A stretch of 19,851 nucleotides of DNA from an uncultured Thermoleophilia bacterium. GTDB lineage: Bacteria > Actinomycetota > Thermoleophilia > Gaiellales > F1-60-MAGs149. A program made the position numbers and the translations under genes. How positions within the stretch are numbered: position 1 is the stretch's first letter; every line of letters starts with the position of its first letter. The notes below the pieces were generated by a model that ran no database searches, had not been told where the DNA came from, and was given only the letters and a program-made list of their open reading frames with translations. The DNA lies in assembly GCA_902806305.1 (NCBI GenBank), contig CADCWC010000291.1, forward strand, positions 1 to 19,851. The letters run 5' to 3'. This document shows, piece after piece, positions 1-7,163 of this stretch.

Positions 1-3000
1 TCGTCCGGGCCGCGAGCGCCTCAGTCCCGTCGGGGGCCAGGACGAGCGCGATCCCGCCCGACATGCCGGCCGCGAGGTTCCGGCCCGTCGGGCCGAGGAT
101 CAGCACCACGCCGCCCGTCATGTACTCGCAGCCGTGGTCGCCGAGGCCCTCGACGACCGCCGTGGCGCCCGAGTTCCGCACGCAGAAGCGCTCGCCGGCA
201 CGGCCGCGGAAGTAGGCCTCGCCGGCCGTGGCGCCGTAGAGCACGGTGTTGCCCACGACGACGTTCTCCTCGGCCACGTACCCCGCGTCGGCGGGTGGCC
301 GTACCACGAGCCGACCGCCCGAGAGGCCCTTGCCGGCGTAGTCGTTGCAGGGCCCGACCAGGTCGAGGGTCAGCCCGCGCGGCGCCCACGCGCCGAAGCT
401 CTGGCCGCCCGCGCCGTGGAGCTGGAGGACGATCGTGTCGTCGGGCAGCTCGCCGCCGGGCGCCCGACGCGCGATCTCGCCGGCCAGCATCGCCCCGACG
501 CTGCGGTCGGTGTTCGAGACCTGGCGGGTGATCGCCACCGGCCGGGCCTCGTCGAGCGCGGGCGCCGCCTCGGCGATCAGGGCGTGGTCGACCTTGTCGG
601 CCAGGTGGTGGTCCTGGCGCTCGCGCCGGAGGATGGCCGCGTCCTCCGGCCCGCGGGCGGGTGCGACGAGCGGCTCGAGGTCCAGGTGGCGGAGCCAGGG
701 CTTCGCGAGCTCCGGCGAGGGCCGCAGGAGCTCGGCGCGGCCGACGAGGTCGTCGAAGCGCCGGATGCCGAGCGAGGCCATCAGCTCCCGGACCTGCTCG
801 GCCACGAACAGGAAGTAGCGCACGACGTGCTCCGGTGTCCCCTCGAAGCGCCGCCGCAGCTCGGGGTCCTGCGTGGCGATCCCGACGGGGCAGGTGTTGA
901 GGTGGCAGACGCGCATCATCACGCAGCCCGTGGCGATCAGGGGCGCCGTGGAGAACGCGAACTCCTCGGCCCCGAGCAGCGCCGCCACGACCACGTCGCG
1001 TCCGGTCCGCAGGCCGCCGTCGGCCTGCAGGCGCACACGGCCGCGCAGGTCGTTCATGACGAGGACCTGCTGCGTCTCGGCCAGGCCGAGCTCCCACGGC
1101 AGCCCCGCGTGCTTGAGGGACGAGAGCGGCGAGGCCCCCGTGCCGCCGTCGTGCCCGGCGATCACGATGTGCTCGGCCTTCGCCTTGGCCACGCCCGCGG
1201 CGATCGTCCCGACCCCGGCCTCCGCGACCAGCTTGACCGAGATCTCGCCCTCGGGGTTCACGCTCTTCAGGTCGTGGATGAGCTGCGCCAGGTCCTCGAT
1301 CGAGTAGATGTCGTGGTGCGGCGGCGGGGAGATCAGCCCCACGCCCGGCGTGGAGTGCCGGAGGCGCGCGATCGTGGCGTCCACCTTGTGCCCCGGCAGC
1401 TGCCCGCCCTCGCCCGGCTTCGCGCCCTGGGCGACCTTGATCTGGAGCTGGTCCGCGTCGACGAGGTAGCGCGTCGTGACCCCGAACCGGGCCGAGGCCA
1501 CCTGCTTGATCGCCGAGCGGCGCAGGTCGCCGTTCGCGTCGACCGTCGAGCGCTCGACGTCCTCGCCGCCCTCGCCCGTGTTCGAGCGTCCGCCGAGGCG
1601 GTTCATGGCCACGGCCAGCGTCTCGTGCGCCTCGCGGGAGATCGAGCCGTAGCTCATCGCGCCCGTCACGAAGCGGCGCACGATCTGGTCCGAGCCCTCC
1701 ACCTCGTCGAGCGGCACGGGCGGCGCCTGGGGGACCAGGTCGAGCAGTCCCCGCAGGGTGGCGAGCCGGCCCGACTCGCCGTCGACCGCGTCGGCGAACG
1801 CCTGGAAGCTCGCGTAGGAGTCGTCGCGGACGGCGCGCTGGAGGCGGGTGATGGTCGTCGGGTTCCAGCCGTGGTGCTCGCCGCGCCGGCGCTGCAGGTA
1901 GTCGCCGCCCGGGTCGAGCTCGGCGTGCCAGTTCCCGGTCCGCTCCGGCGGCGGGAAGGCGTGGGTGTGGCGCTCGGCGGCCTCGTGGTGGAGGTCCGGC
2001 AGCTCGAGCCCGCCGACGCGCGAGACCGTGCCCGTGAAGTAGCGCTCGCAGATGCCGCTGCCCAGGCCGACGGCCTCGAAGATCTGCGCCCCGCGGTAGG
2101 ACTGGATCGTCGAGATCCCCATCTTGGAGCAGATCTTCAGGAGGCCCTTCCCGAGGGCGGTCACGTAGCGCGCCCGCGCCTCGGGCAGCGTCGAGGCGCC
2201 GAGCTCGCCGGTCGCGTGCAGCGCGCGCAGCGAGTCGAGCGCCAGGTACGGGTTGACGGCCGCGGCGCCGTAGCCGATCAGGAGCGCGAAGTGCATCGTC
2301 TCGCGCGGCTCGCCCGACTCGACGACGAGCCCGCACATCGTGCGGGCGCCCTCGCGCACCAGGTGGGCGTGCACGGCGGCCGTGGCCAGGAGCGGTGAGA
2401 TCGGCGCGAGCTCCGCCGACACGCCGCGGTCGGAGAGGATCAGGATCGAGCTGCCCTCCCAGACGGCGCGGGAGGCGTCGCGGCAGAGCTCGTCGACGGC
2501 CCGCTCGAGGCCCTCGGCGCCGGCCTCGACCGGGTAGAGCGTCGAGAGCGTCACGGCCCGGAAGCCGTCGCGGCGCAGGTGGCGCAGCTTCTCGAGCTCC
2601 CCGTTCTGGAGGATCGGTCCCGGGAGCGACACCTTGCGGCAGAACTCCGCCCGCTCGTCGAGGAGGTTCCCGAGCGGGCCGACGGAGGTGCGCAGGCTCA
2701 TCACGAGCGCCTCGCGCTGCGGGTCGATCGGCGGGTTCGTGACCTGGGCGAAGTGCTGCTTGAAGTAGCTCGCGAGCAGCTTCGGCCGCTCCGACAGGGC
2801 GGCGAGGGGCGTGTCGTCGCCCATCGAGCCGTTCGGCTCGACGCCGTCGCGGGCCATCGGCGCCATCAGCAGGTTCAGGTCCTCCGCCGTGTACCCGAAC
2901 GCCCGCTGCAGCGTCCCGAGCTCGTCGGGCGCGATCGGCGCCACCGGCTGGGGACGCAGGTCGTCGAGGAACAGCTTCTGCTCGTCCAGCCAGCGTCGGT

Positions 3001-4312
3001 ACGGCCGTCGACGGGCCAGCACGCGCTTGATCTCGGCGTCGGGCACGACCCGGCCGGCGTGCGTGTCGAGCAGCAGCATCCGGCCCGGCTCGAGGCGGCC
3101 GGACTCCACGATGCGCGACGGCTCGAGGTCGAGCACGCCGATCTCCGACGCGAGCACGACGAGCCCGTCCGCGGTGCGCACGTAGCGGGCGGGGCGCAGG
3201 CCGTTGCGGTCGAGCGTGGCTGCCACCCGGACCCCGTCCGTGGCCACGATCGCCGCCGGCCCGTCCCACGGCTCGGTGAGGTTGGCGTGGTACTCGTAGA
3301 AGGCGCGCACGTCGTCGTCGAGCTGGAGCGAGGGGTCGCTCCAGGCGGGCGGGATGAGCATCGCCAAGGCGTGGTCGAGCGATCGGCCGCCGAGCACGAG
3401 CAGCTCGATCGCCGCGTCGAGCTTCGCCGAGTCCGACCAGCTGTCCTCGGCGATCGGGAAGAGCTTCTGCAGGTCACCGCCGAACAGCTCGGAGCGGAGC
3501 TGCGGCTCGCGGGCCGCGAGCCAGTTCGCGTTCCCGCGGACCGTGTTGATCTCGCCGTTGTGCGCCAGGTAGTTGAACGGATGGGCGAGGTCCCACGTGC
3601 CGAGCGTGTTCGTCGAGAAGCGCGAGTGGACGAGGCAGATCGCGGACGTGTAGTCCGGGTCGCCGAGGTCCGGGTAGTACGAGCGCAGCTGCGCCGCCCG
3701 CAGGAGGCCCTTGTAGACGAGCGTGCGGGACGAGAGGCACGGGACGAAGAACGTGTCCTCGCCCACGCCCTCGTGGTGGGCGCGCTTCTCGATCCGCCGC
3801 CGGATCACGTACAGCTTGCGGGCGAAGGCCTCGTCGTCGCCGGTCCGGCGCTCGATGAAGACCTGACGCACCACCGGCTCGGCCTCGCGGGCCAACCGCC
3901 CCAGCGAGTCCGAGCGGACCGGAACGTCGCGCCAGCCGAGCACGCGGTGACCTTCCTCGACGACGATCCGGACGAACAGCTCCTCGCACCGGAGGCGCAG
4001 CCCCGGGTCCCGCGGCAGGAAGATCATCCCGACGGCGTACTCGCCGACGGCCGGCAGCTCGACGTCGAGCTGCTCCCGGCAGACGCGACGGAAGAAGCGG
4101 TCGGGGATCTGCGTCAGGATCCCTGCGCCGTCGCCGGTCTGCGCGTCCGAGCCGGTCGCGCCGCGGTGGTCGAGGTTCTCGAGCACCGTGATGGCCTGGT
4201 CGACCAGCTCGTGGGTCGGGTTCCCGTCCAGGCGGACGAGCGCGCCGAGGCCGCACGCGTCGTGCTCGAAGCGCGGGTCGTAGAGGCCGTAGGACTGGAG
4301 ACGTGGCGGCAT
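1..4312 (-). CDS. gltB: Glutamate synthase (NADPH-type) large subunit, partial at its 3' end
   Basis: GltB converts glutamine plus 2-oxoglutarate to two glutamates in nitrogen assimilation, normally with the GltD subunit supplying electrons. The frame is open from ATG at 4312 to the left edge, about 1437 codons; full-length members have roughly 1500, so only a short tail is missing. Visible parts: a propeptide of 21 residues, then Cys22 of the class-II glutaminase domain (HDACGLGALV); the glutaminase motif YLAHNGEINT at about 248-257; the synthase motif AMSYGSISREAH at about 885; the FMN/2-oxoglutarate region with IAGHDGGTGASPLSSLKHAG; the 3Fe-4S cysteines Cys1130, Cys1136 and Cys1141 (CHLNTCPVG); and the glycine-rich C-terminal helix domain (HGAGGQSFGAW, YAGKGLSGGRL). 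There is no Shine-Dalgarno before ATG 4312; a TACCAT box lies 9 bases upstream, so the mRNA may be leaderless. gltD would be expected just beyond the left edge (inference). Confidence 0.97.
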   Translation of the reverse strand, partial: MPPRLQSYGLYDPRFEHDACGLGALVRLDGNPTHELVDQAITVLENLDHRGATGSDAQTGDGAGILTQIPDRFFRRVCREQLDVELPAVGEYAVGMIFLPRDPGLRLRCEELFVRIVVEEGHRVLGWRDVPVRSDSLGRLAREAEPVVRQVFIERRTGDDEAFARKLYVIRRRIEKRAHHEGVGEDTFFVPCLSSRTLVYKGLLRAAQLRSYYPDLGDPDYTSAICLVHSRFSTNTLGTWDLAHPFNYLAHNGEINTVRGNANWLAAREPQLRSELFGGDLQKLFPIAEDSWSDSAKLDAAIELLVLGGRSLDHALAMLIPPAWSDPSLQLDDDVRAFYEYHANLTEPWDGPAAIVATDGVRVAATLDRNGLRPARYVRTADGLVVLASEIGVLDLEPSRIVESGRLEPGRMLLLDTHAGRVVPDAEIKRVLARRRPYRRWLDEQKLFLDDLRPQPVAPIAPDELGTLQRAFGYTAEDLNLLMAPMARDGVEPNGSMGDDTPLAALSERPKLLASYFKQHFAQVTNPPIDPQREALVMSLRTSVGPLGNLLDERAEFCRKVSLPGPILQNGELEKLRHLRRDGFRAVTLSTLYPVEAGAEGLERAVDELCRDASRAVWEGSSILILSDRGVSAELAPISPLLATAAVHAHLVREGARTMCGLVVESGEPRETMHFALLIGYGAAAVNPYLALDSLRALHATGELGASTLPEARARYVTALGKGLLKICSKMGISTIQSYRGAQIFEAVGLGSGICERYFTGTVSRVGGLELPDLHHEAAERHTHAFPPPERTGNWHAELDPGGDYLQRRRGEHHGWNPTTITRLQRAVRDDSYASFQAFADAVDGESGRLATLRGLLDLVPQAPPVPLDEVEGSDQIVRRFVTGAMSYGSISREAHETLAVAMNRLGGRSNTGEGGEDVERSTVDANGDLRRSAIKQVASARFGVTTRYLVDADQLQIKVAQGAKPGEGGQLPGHKVDATIARLRHSTPGVGLISPPPHHDIYSIEDLAQLIHDLKSVNPEGEISVKLVAEAGVGTIAAGVAKAKAEHIVIAGHDGGTGASPLSSLKHAGLPWELGLAETQQVLVMNDLRGRVRLQADGGLRTGRDVVVAALLGAEEFAFSTAPLIATGCVMMRVCHLNTCPVGIATQDPELRRRFEGTPEHVVRYFLFVAEQVRELMASLGIRRFDDLVGRAELLRPSPELAKPWLRHLDLEPLVAPARGPEDAAILRRERQDHHLADKVDHALIAEAAPALDEARPVAITRQVSNTDRSVGAMLAGEIARRAPGGELPDDTIVLQLHGAGGQSFGAWAPRGLTLDLVGPCNDYAGKGLSGGRLVVRPPADAGYVAEENVVVGNTVLYGATAGEAYFRGRAGERFCVRNSGATAVVEGLGDHGCEYMTGGVVLILGPTGRNLAAGMSGGIALVLAPDGTEALAART

Positions 4313-4321
4313 GGAGCCGCG

Positions 4322-4327
4322 ATGGTA
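4322..4327 (-). promoter_or_regulatory. Candidate -10 box of a leaderless gltB promoter
   Basis: On the minus strand TACCAT ends 9 bases before the gltB ATG, and no Shine-Dalgarno lies between them. No convincing -35 is visible. This fits a leaderless transcript but rests on position and sequence only. Confidence 0.4.
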
Positions 4328-4364
4328 CCACACGCTGAACCGTGGGAGTCGGCGACTACGACGG

Positions 4365-4393
4365 TTGATCCGTTCGGATCGGAACGGTATTCT
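4365..4393 (+). promoter_or_regulatory. Sigma-70-type promoter with an inverted repeat in its spacer
   Basis: TTGATC (4365-4370) and TATTCT (4388-4393) are separated by 17 bases, the classical spacing, pointing at the secreted-protein gene that starts at 4492 and predicting an RNA start near 4400. The spacer contains GATCCG-TT-CGGATC at 4367-4380, a 6-base inverted repeat overlapping the -35, which could be an operator. It also lies upstream of divergent gltB. Confidence 0.5.
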
Positions 4394-4491
4394 GGTCGGG
4401 AGTTCGACCGCCGGCGCGGCCGAGCCGTGCTAAAGCTGGAAGGGACCGGCCGGCCCGCGACGGGTCGCTCCCCGACGTGAGGAACTGACCT

Positions 4492-4926
4492 GTGAGCCGT
4501 GCCATGACGACCTTCTCGACCGCCCTGGCGGTGATCGCCGCGGCGTGCGCGACCGCCGCCACCGCCGAGGCGAAGCCCGTGTACTACACCTACCGCCTGG
4601 CGCCGGTCGACGCCTCCGGCGTCCGTGGTCTCGCGACCCTGACGCGGTCGCCCAGCACCCGCGCACTCTGGGTGAGCGTCGCCGTCCGCGGCGCCGACCC
4701 GGGGGCGATCCTTCTGGCCCGGATCGGCACCGGTCCGTGCGCCGCACCGCGGGCGACGCGGTGGCGCCTGCGCGAGATGAACGTCAACGAGATCGGTCGG
4801 GGCCACGGCTACACCCGTATCCAACGCGTCGCGGCCTTCGCGCCGGGCGGTCCTCGCGGGCTGCACCTGGCCGTCCTGGCCCGGGACGGCAGCCGGCTCA
4901 GCTGCGCCACGATCGGTCCCCGCTGA
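4492..4926 (+). CDS. Small secreted protein, possibly a SOD/CHRD-like beta-barrel
   Basis: A 144-residue protein of unknown function. The N-terminus MSRAMTTFSTALAVIAAACA is a typical signal peptide, with likely cleavage after an Ala at about 25-27 (ATAEA before KPVYY), so the mature protein of about 118 residues is exported. The start GTG 4492 is chosen because GAGGA (4479-4483) sits 8 bases upstream; ATG 4504 is in frame but 20 bases away. The mature part is rich in beta-strand patterns and has two cysteines, in GTGPCAAP and LSCATIGP. Their spacing and surroundings recall small exported Cu/Zn-SOD-like or CHRD-like domains, which often carry a pair of the type GTC...SCG joined by a disulfide. 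No metal-binding histidines are visible, so an enzyme role is unlikely. That family link is a weak inference. A good promoter lies about 100 bases upstream. Confidence 0.8.
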   Translation: MSRAMTTFSTALAVIAAACATAATAEAKPVYYTYRLAPVDASGVRGLATLTRSPSTRALWVSVAVRGADPGAILLARIGTGPCAAPRATRWRLREMNVNEIGRGHGYTRIQRVAAFAPGGPRGLHLAVLARDGSRLSCATIGPR

Positions 4927-4997
4927 GGCTGGGCGACGCGAGCGGGCCGACGGACCCGGGACGTTTGCCGCGGCTCGCGGCCCGGGTATCCGGACCC

Positions 4998-5375
4998 ATG
5001 GAGCGATGGCACCTTCCCACCGTGGCCGCGAGCGGCAAGCGCGACCCGCAGGTCCTGTTCTCCGGCGCGGGCGCCCGCGGCGTCGTCATCGACCTGCACG
5101 CCGGCGAGGAGATGCGCGACCACTCGGTGAAGGAGCGGGCGATCGTCCAGATCGTGTCCGGCACCGTCGAGATCGAGGCGGCCGGACAGACCACGACGTG
5201 CGAGGCCGGGACGCTCATCGCCTTCGCGCCGAACGAGCGGCACGCGCTGCGGGCGACCGCCGAGGCGCGGCTGCTGCTCGTGCTCGCTCCCTGGCCCGCC
5301 GCCGACCACTACCGCGACGACCGGCCGCACGACGCCTCGCAGATGCCCTCGAAGGCGACCGCCCGCCCGCTCTAG
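4998..5375 (+). CDS. Single-domain cupin protein
   Basis: A 125-residue protein forming one small beta-barrel of the cupin superfamily. Cupin motif 1 is represented by AGEEMRDHSVKERAIVQIVS (about 35-54), with His42 and Glu46 as possible metal ligands and the expected G before the next strand; motif 2 is AGTLIAFAPNERHALRA (about 70-86), with His82. Only one of the two motif-1 histidines of the consensus is present, so metal binding is uncertain. Short cupins of this type are often sensors or small-molecule binders; the ligand cannot be told here. The ATG at 4998 is chosen because similarity to cupins begins right after it. There is no clear Shine-Dalgarno; TTGCCG (4965-4970) and TATCCG (4987-4992) with a 16-base spacer could give a near-leaderless mRNA. 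Confidence 0.85.
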   Translation: MERWHLPTVAASGKRDPQVLFSGAGARGVVIDLHAGEEMRDHSVKERAIVQIVSGTVEIEAAGQTTTCEAGTLIAFAPNERHALRATAEARLLLVLAPWPAADHYRDDRPHDASQMPSKATARPL

Positions 5376-5403
5376 GAGGGTGGCCTTCGAGGGAGCCGGG
5401 CGG

Positions 5404-5409
5404 TACGCT
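5404..5409 (+). promoter_or_regulatory. Candidate leaderless -10 box before the CapA-like gene
   Basis: TACGCT ends 8 bases before ATG 5418. The nearest purine-rich stretch (gaggga) is about 25 bases upstream, too far to serve as a ribosome binding site. No clear -35 is visible. Confidence 0.35.
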
Positions 5410-5417
5410 GACCGCCC

Positions 5418-6638
5418 ATGGCGCCTCGCTCCCGCCGTCCGCTGACGCCCGACGAGCACGCCCGGCGGCGAGCGCTGCGCCGACGCCAGCAGTACCGACG
5501 TCGTCGGGCGGGCGCGGCGCTCGTCGTGGCGGCCACCATCGGCGGCGTCACGGCGTGGGCGGCGACGGCGGGTTCGGACCGCGAGGGCACGGAGGCCCAG
5601 GCCGCCACCGCCCGGGGTGGCTCAGCGGCGGGAGCGACGACCGTCGCGCCGGCCCGGGCTGCCGAGGAGTCCGCGCCGATCACCATCGGCTGGGCGGGCG
5701 ATGCGGTGCCTGCCTCGGACGCCTTCGGCCTGCCGTCGGATCCGTCGGTCCTGTTCCGCGACGTGCGCGCCGTTCTCCGGCGCCCCGACCTCATGGTCGG
5801 CAACCTCGAGGGGACGCTGACGACGCGCGGCGCGTCGAAGTGCCCGGGCGGATCGGGCGGCTCGTGCTACGCGTTCCGCTCGCCGCCGAGCTACGCGCGG
5901 CTCTTCGCCGACGCGGGCTTCGACGTGCTGAACCTGGCCAACAACCATGCGAGCGACTACGGCCCGGTCGGCCTGGCCGATACGCGGCGGGCGCTCGAGG
6001 GTGCGAAGATCGCCCACACCGGCGCGCCAGGGCAGGTCACGGTGCGGACGGTGAAGGGCGTGAAGGTGGCCGTCGTCGGCTTCGCGTCGTACACGTGGAG
6101 TGCGCCGCTGAACGAGCCGCGCGCGGTCCGGTCACTCGTCCGCAAGGCCGCCACGCAGGCCGACCTCGTCGTCGTCGCGGTCGACGGCGGCGCGGAGGGG
6201 TCCGACCGGCAGCATGTGCCGCAGGGGCGCGAGGACTACCTGGGCGAGAACCGCGGCGATCTCCGGGCCTTCGCCCGCACGGCGATCGACGCGGGCGCAG
6301 ACCTCGTGGTGGGCTCCGGTCCGCACGTGCTCCGCGGCCTCGAGGTCTACAAGGGGCGGCTCGTGGCCTACTCGACCGGCAACTTCGTCGGCTGGAGGAC
6401 GTTCGCGCTGAGCGGCGCGCTGTCCCAGTCGTGCGTGCTCCAGGTGACGCTCCGAGCGGACGGTCGGTGGGTCCGCGGCCGGATCGTGCCGACCCGGCTC
6501 GTCGGGGACGGCGCCGCCGCCCTCGACCCCGATCGACAGGCCGTCCGGGTGATGCGGTCGTTGTCCCAGGCCGACTTCGGGAACCGGGCGCCGCGCATCG
6601 CGGACACCGGGGCGATCACGCTCGCGAGCCGTAGCTAG
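5418..6638 (+). CDS. CapA/PgsA-type metallophosphatase-like protein, membrane anchored
   Basis: A 406-residue member of the family of CapA, a protein needed for poly-gamma-glutamate capsule formation whose fold is that of calcineurin-like phosphatases. Residues 1-30 are extremely Arg-rich, then a membrane segment at about 31-50 and an Ala/Thr/Gly-rich linker to about 85, so the catalytic domain should lie outside the membrane. Family motifs in order: WAGDAV (92-97), GNLEGTL (128-134), NLANNHASDYG (172-182), GPHVLRGLEVYKG (301-313) and STGNFVGW (319-326). The usual 'HWG' and 'GHHPH' stretches read VDGGAE and GSGPH here, so several histidine ligands are missing. No capB/capC/pgs partner is in the window, so a capsule role is not shown. 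The start ATG 5418 has no Shine-Dalgarno; TACGCT (5404-5409) ends 8 bases before it. Confidence 0.88.
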   Translation: MAPRSRRPLTPDEHARRRALRRRQQYRRRRAGAALVVAATIGGVTAWAATAGSDREGTEAQAATARGGSAAGATTVAPARAAEESAPITIGWAGDAVPASDAFGLPSDPSVLFRDVRAVLRRPDLMVGNLEGTLTTRGASKCPGGSGGSCYAFRSPPSYARLFADAGFDVLNLANNHASDYGPVGLADTRRALEGAKIAHTGAPGQVTVRTVKGVKVAVVGFASYTWSAPLNEPRAVRSLVRKAATQADLVVVAVDGGAEGSDRQHVPQGREDYLGENRGDLRAFARTAIDAGADLVVGSGPHVLRGLEVYKGRLVAYSTGNFVGWRTFALSGALSQSCVLQVTLRADGRWVRGRIVPTRLVGDGAAALDPDRQAVRVMRSLSQADFGNRAPRIADTGAITLASRS

Positions 6639-6666
6639 GCTCCTGAAAACGGGCCTCGGCGGGCAC

Positions 6667-6695
6667 TTCACCTGCGCGGATCGATCCGCTAGAGT
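6667..6695 (+). promoter_or_regulatory. Cold-shock gene promoter with a perfect 14-base palindrome in the spacer
   Basis: TTCACC (6667-6672) and TAGAGT (6690-6695) are 17 bases apart and predict an RNA start near 6701. The spacer is almost filled by the perfect palindrome GCGGATCGATCCGC (6676-6689), which ends directly at the -10 box. That position would let a dimeric regulator block or bend the promoter. The boxes each match four of six consensus bases. Confidence 0.5.
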
Positions 6696-6699
6696 AGCC

Positions 6700-6807
6700 G
6701 CGATCCGTCGCCCTGACGGGTCGCCAGACCAGAACGTCCAGTGGTTGTCGTCCCAGTACGCCTCCATCAGCGTTCGTCAGCACATCTGAAGGGAGGTGTC
6801 TTCCAGG
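6700..6807 (+). promoter_or_regulatory. Long 5' leader of the cold-shock mRNA with a 5'-terminal hairpin
   Basis: The predicted mRNA start is about 106 bases before the ATG, a long leader like that of Escherichia coli cspA. A hairpin sits at the very 5' end: GCGATCCGTC (6700-6709), a five-base loop, GACGGGTCGC (6715-6724), ten pairs with one G-U. The ribosome binding site GGGAGG (6791-6796) is flanked by GAAG and CTTC, which could pair weakly around it. A role in mRNA stability or temperature control is inferred. Confidence 0.4.
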
Positions 6808-7014
6808 ATGGCAACAGGTACCGTCAAGTGGTTCAACGACGCGAAGGGCTTCGGCTTCATCGAGCCCGCTGACGGCGGCAAGGATCTGTTCGTGCACTAC
6901 TCGAACATCGCCGCCAACGGCTTCCGCTCGCTGCCCGAGGGCGCCAAGGTGTCGTACGAGGCACGCCAGGGCCAGAAGGGCCCCGAGGCTGTCAACGTCG
7001 TCGTCGAGGGATAG
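6808..7014 (+). CDS. cspA: Cold-shock protein (single CSD)
   Basis: A 68-residue cold-shock-domain protein, the usual size. It binds single-stranded RNA and DNA and acts as an RNA chaperone in the cytoplasm. It opens with the classical MATGTVKWFNDAKGFGFIEP, holding RNP-1 (KGFGFI), and continues with RNP-2 in DLFVHYSNI; the C-terminus is EAVNVVVEG. ATG 6808 is preferred because family similarity starts exactly there. A GTG at 6796 is in frame, but it would overlap the GGGAGG ribosome binding site at 6791-6796, which lies 11 bases before ATG 6808. The gene stands alone with its own promoter and long leader, and is followed by strong hairpins, consistent with a highly expressed monocistronic mRNA. 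Confidence 0.96.
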   Translation: MATGTVKWFNDAKGFGFIEPADGGKDLFVHYSNIAANGFRSLPEGAKVSYEARQGQKGPEAVNVVVEG

Positions 7015-7030
7015 ATCCACGGCGGCGGTC

Positions 7031-7046
7031 CCGGCCTGAGGGCCGG
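7031..7046. terminator. Small GC hairpin after the cold-shock gene
   Basis: CCGGCC (7031-7036), loop TGAG, GGCCGG (7041-7046), a perfect six-pair stem 17 bases after the stop codon. GGTC and GACC flank it and can extend the stem after a small interior loop. There is no T-tract. Confidence 0.35.
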
Positions 7047-7067
7047 TGCGACCGCAGGAGACTCGAC

Positions 7068-7106
7068 CGAGAGCCCGTCTCGCCCACCCGGCGAGGCGGG
7101 CTCTCG
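7068..7106. terminator. Strong bidirectional hairpin between converging genes
   Basis: GAGAGCCCGTCTCGCC (7069-7084) pairs with GGCGAGGCGGGCTCTC (7090-7105) across a five-base loop, with one G-U pair; C7068 and G7106 add a further pair, making 17 in all. It lies between the plus-strand cold-shock gene and the minus-strand UPF0182 gene. No T-tract follows on either strand, as is common in high-GC actinobacteria. Confidence 0.65.
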
Positions 7107-7123
7107 TGCGTTCGGGCCGTCTT

Positions 7124-7140
7124 CGGCCGAGCCTCGGCCG
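7124..7140. terminator. GC hairpin after the UPF0182 gene
   Basis: CGGCCGA (7124-7130) and TCGGCCG (7134-7140) form a perfect seven-pair stem with a three-base loop, 24 bases beyond the UPF0182 stop when read on the minus strand. It probably contributes to termination of that gene. Confidence 0.4.
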
Positions 7141-7163
7141 TCCGCGTCCGGCGCCCGAGACCG

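Noticed and set aside
21..3269. A 1082-codon open frame on the minus strand, and a 754-codon one on the plus strand at 134-2398
   Set aside because: Both overlap gltB, which has all its family motifs in another frame. The translations are Arg/Ala/Pro-rich noise, as expected in very GC-rich DNA.
6700..6807. A riboswitch in the cold-shock leader
   Set aside because: Only a simple 5'-terminal hairpin is visible; there is no known aptamer pattern or competing terminator.
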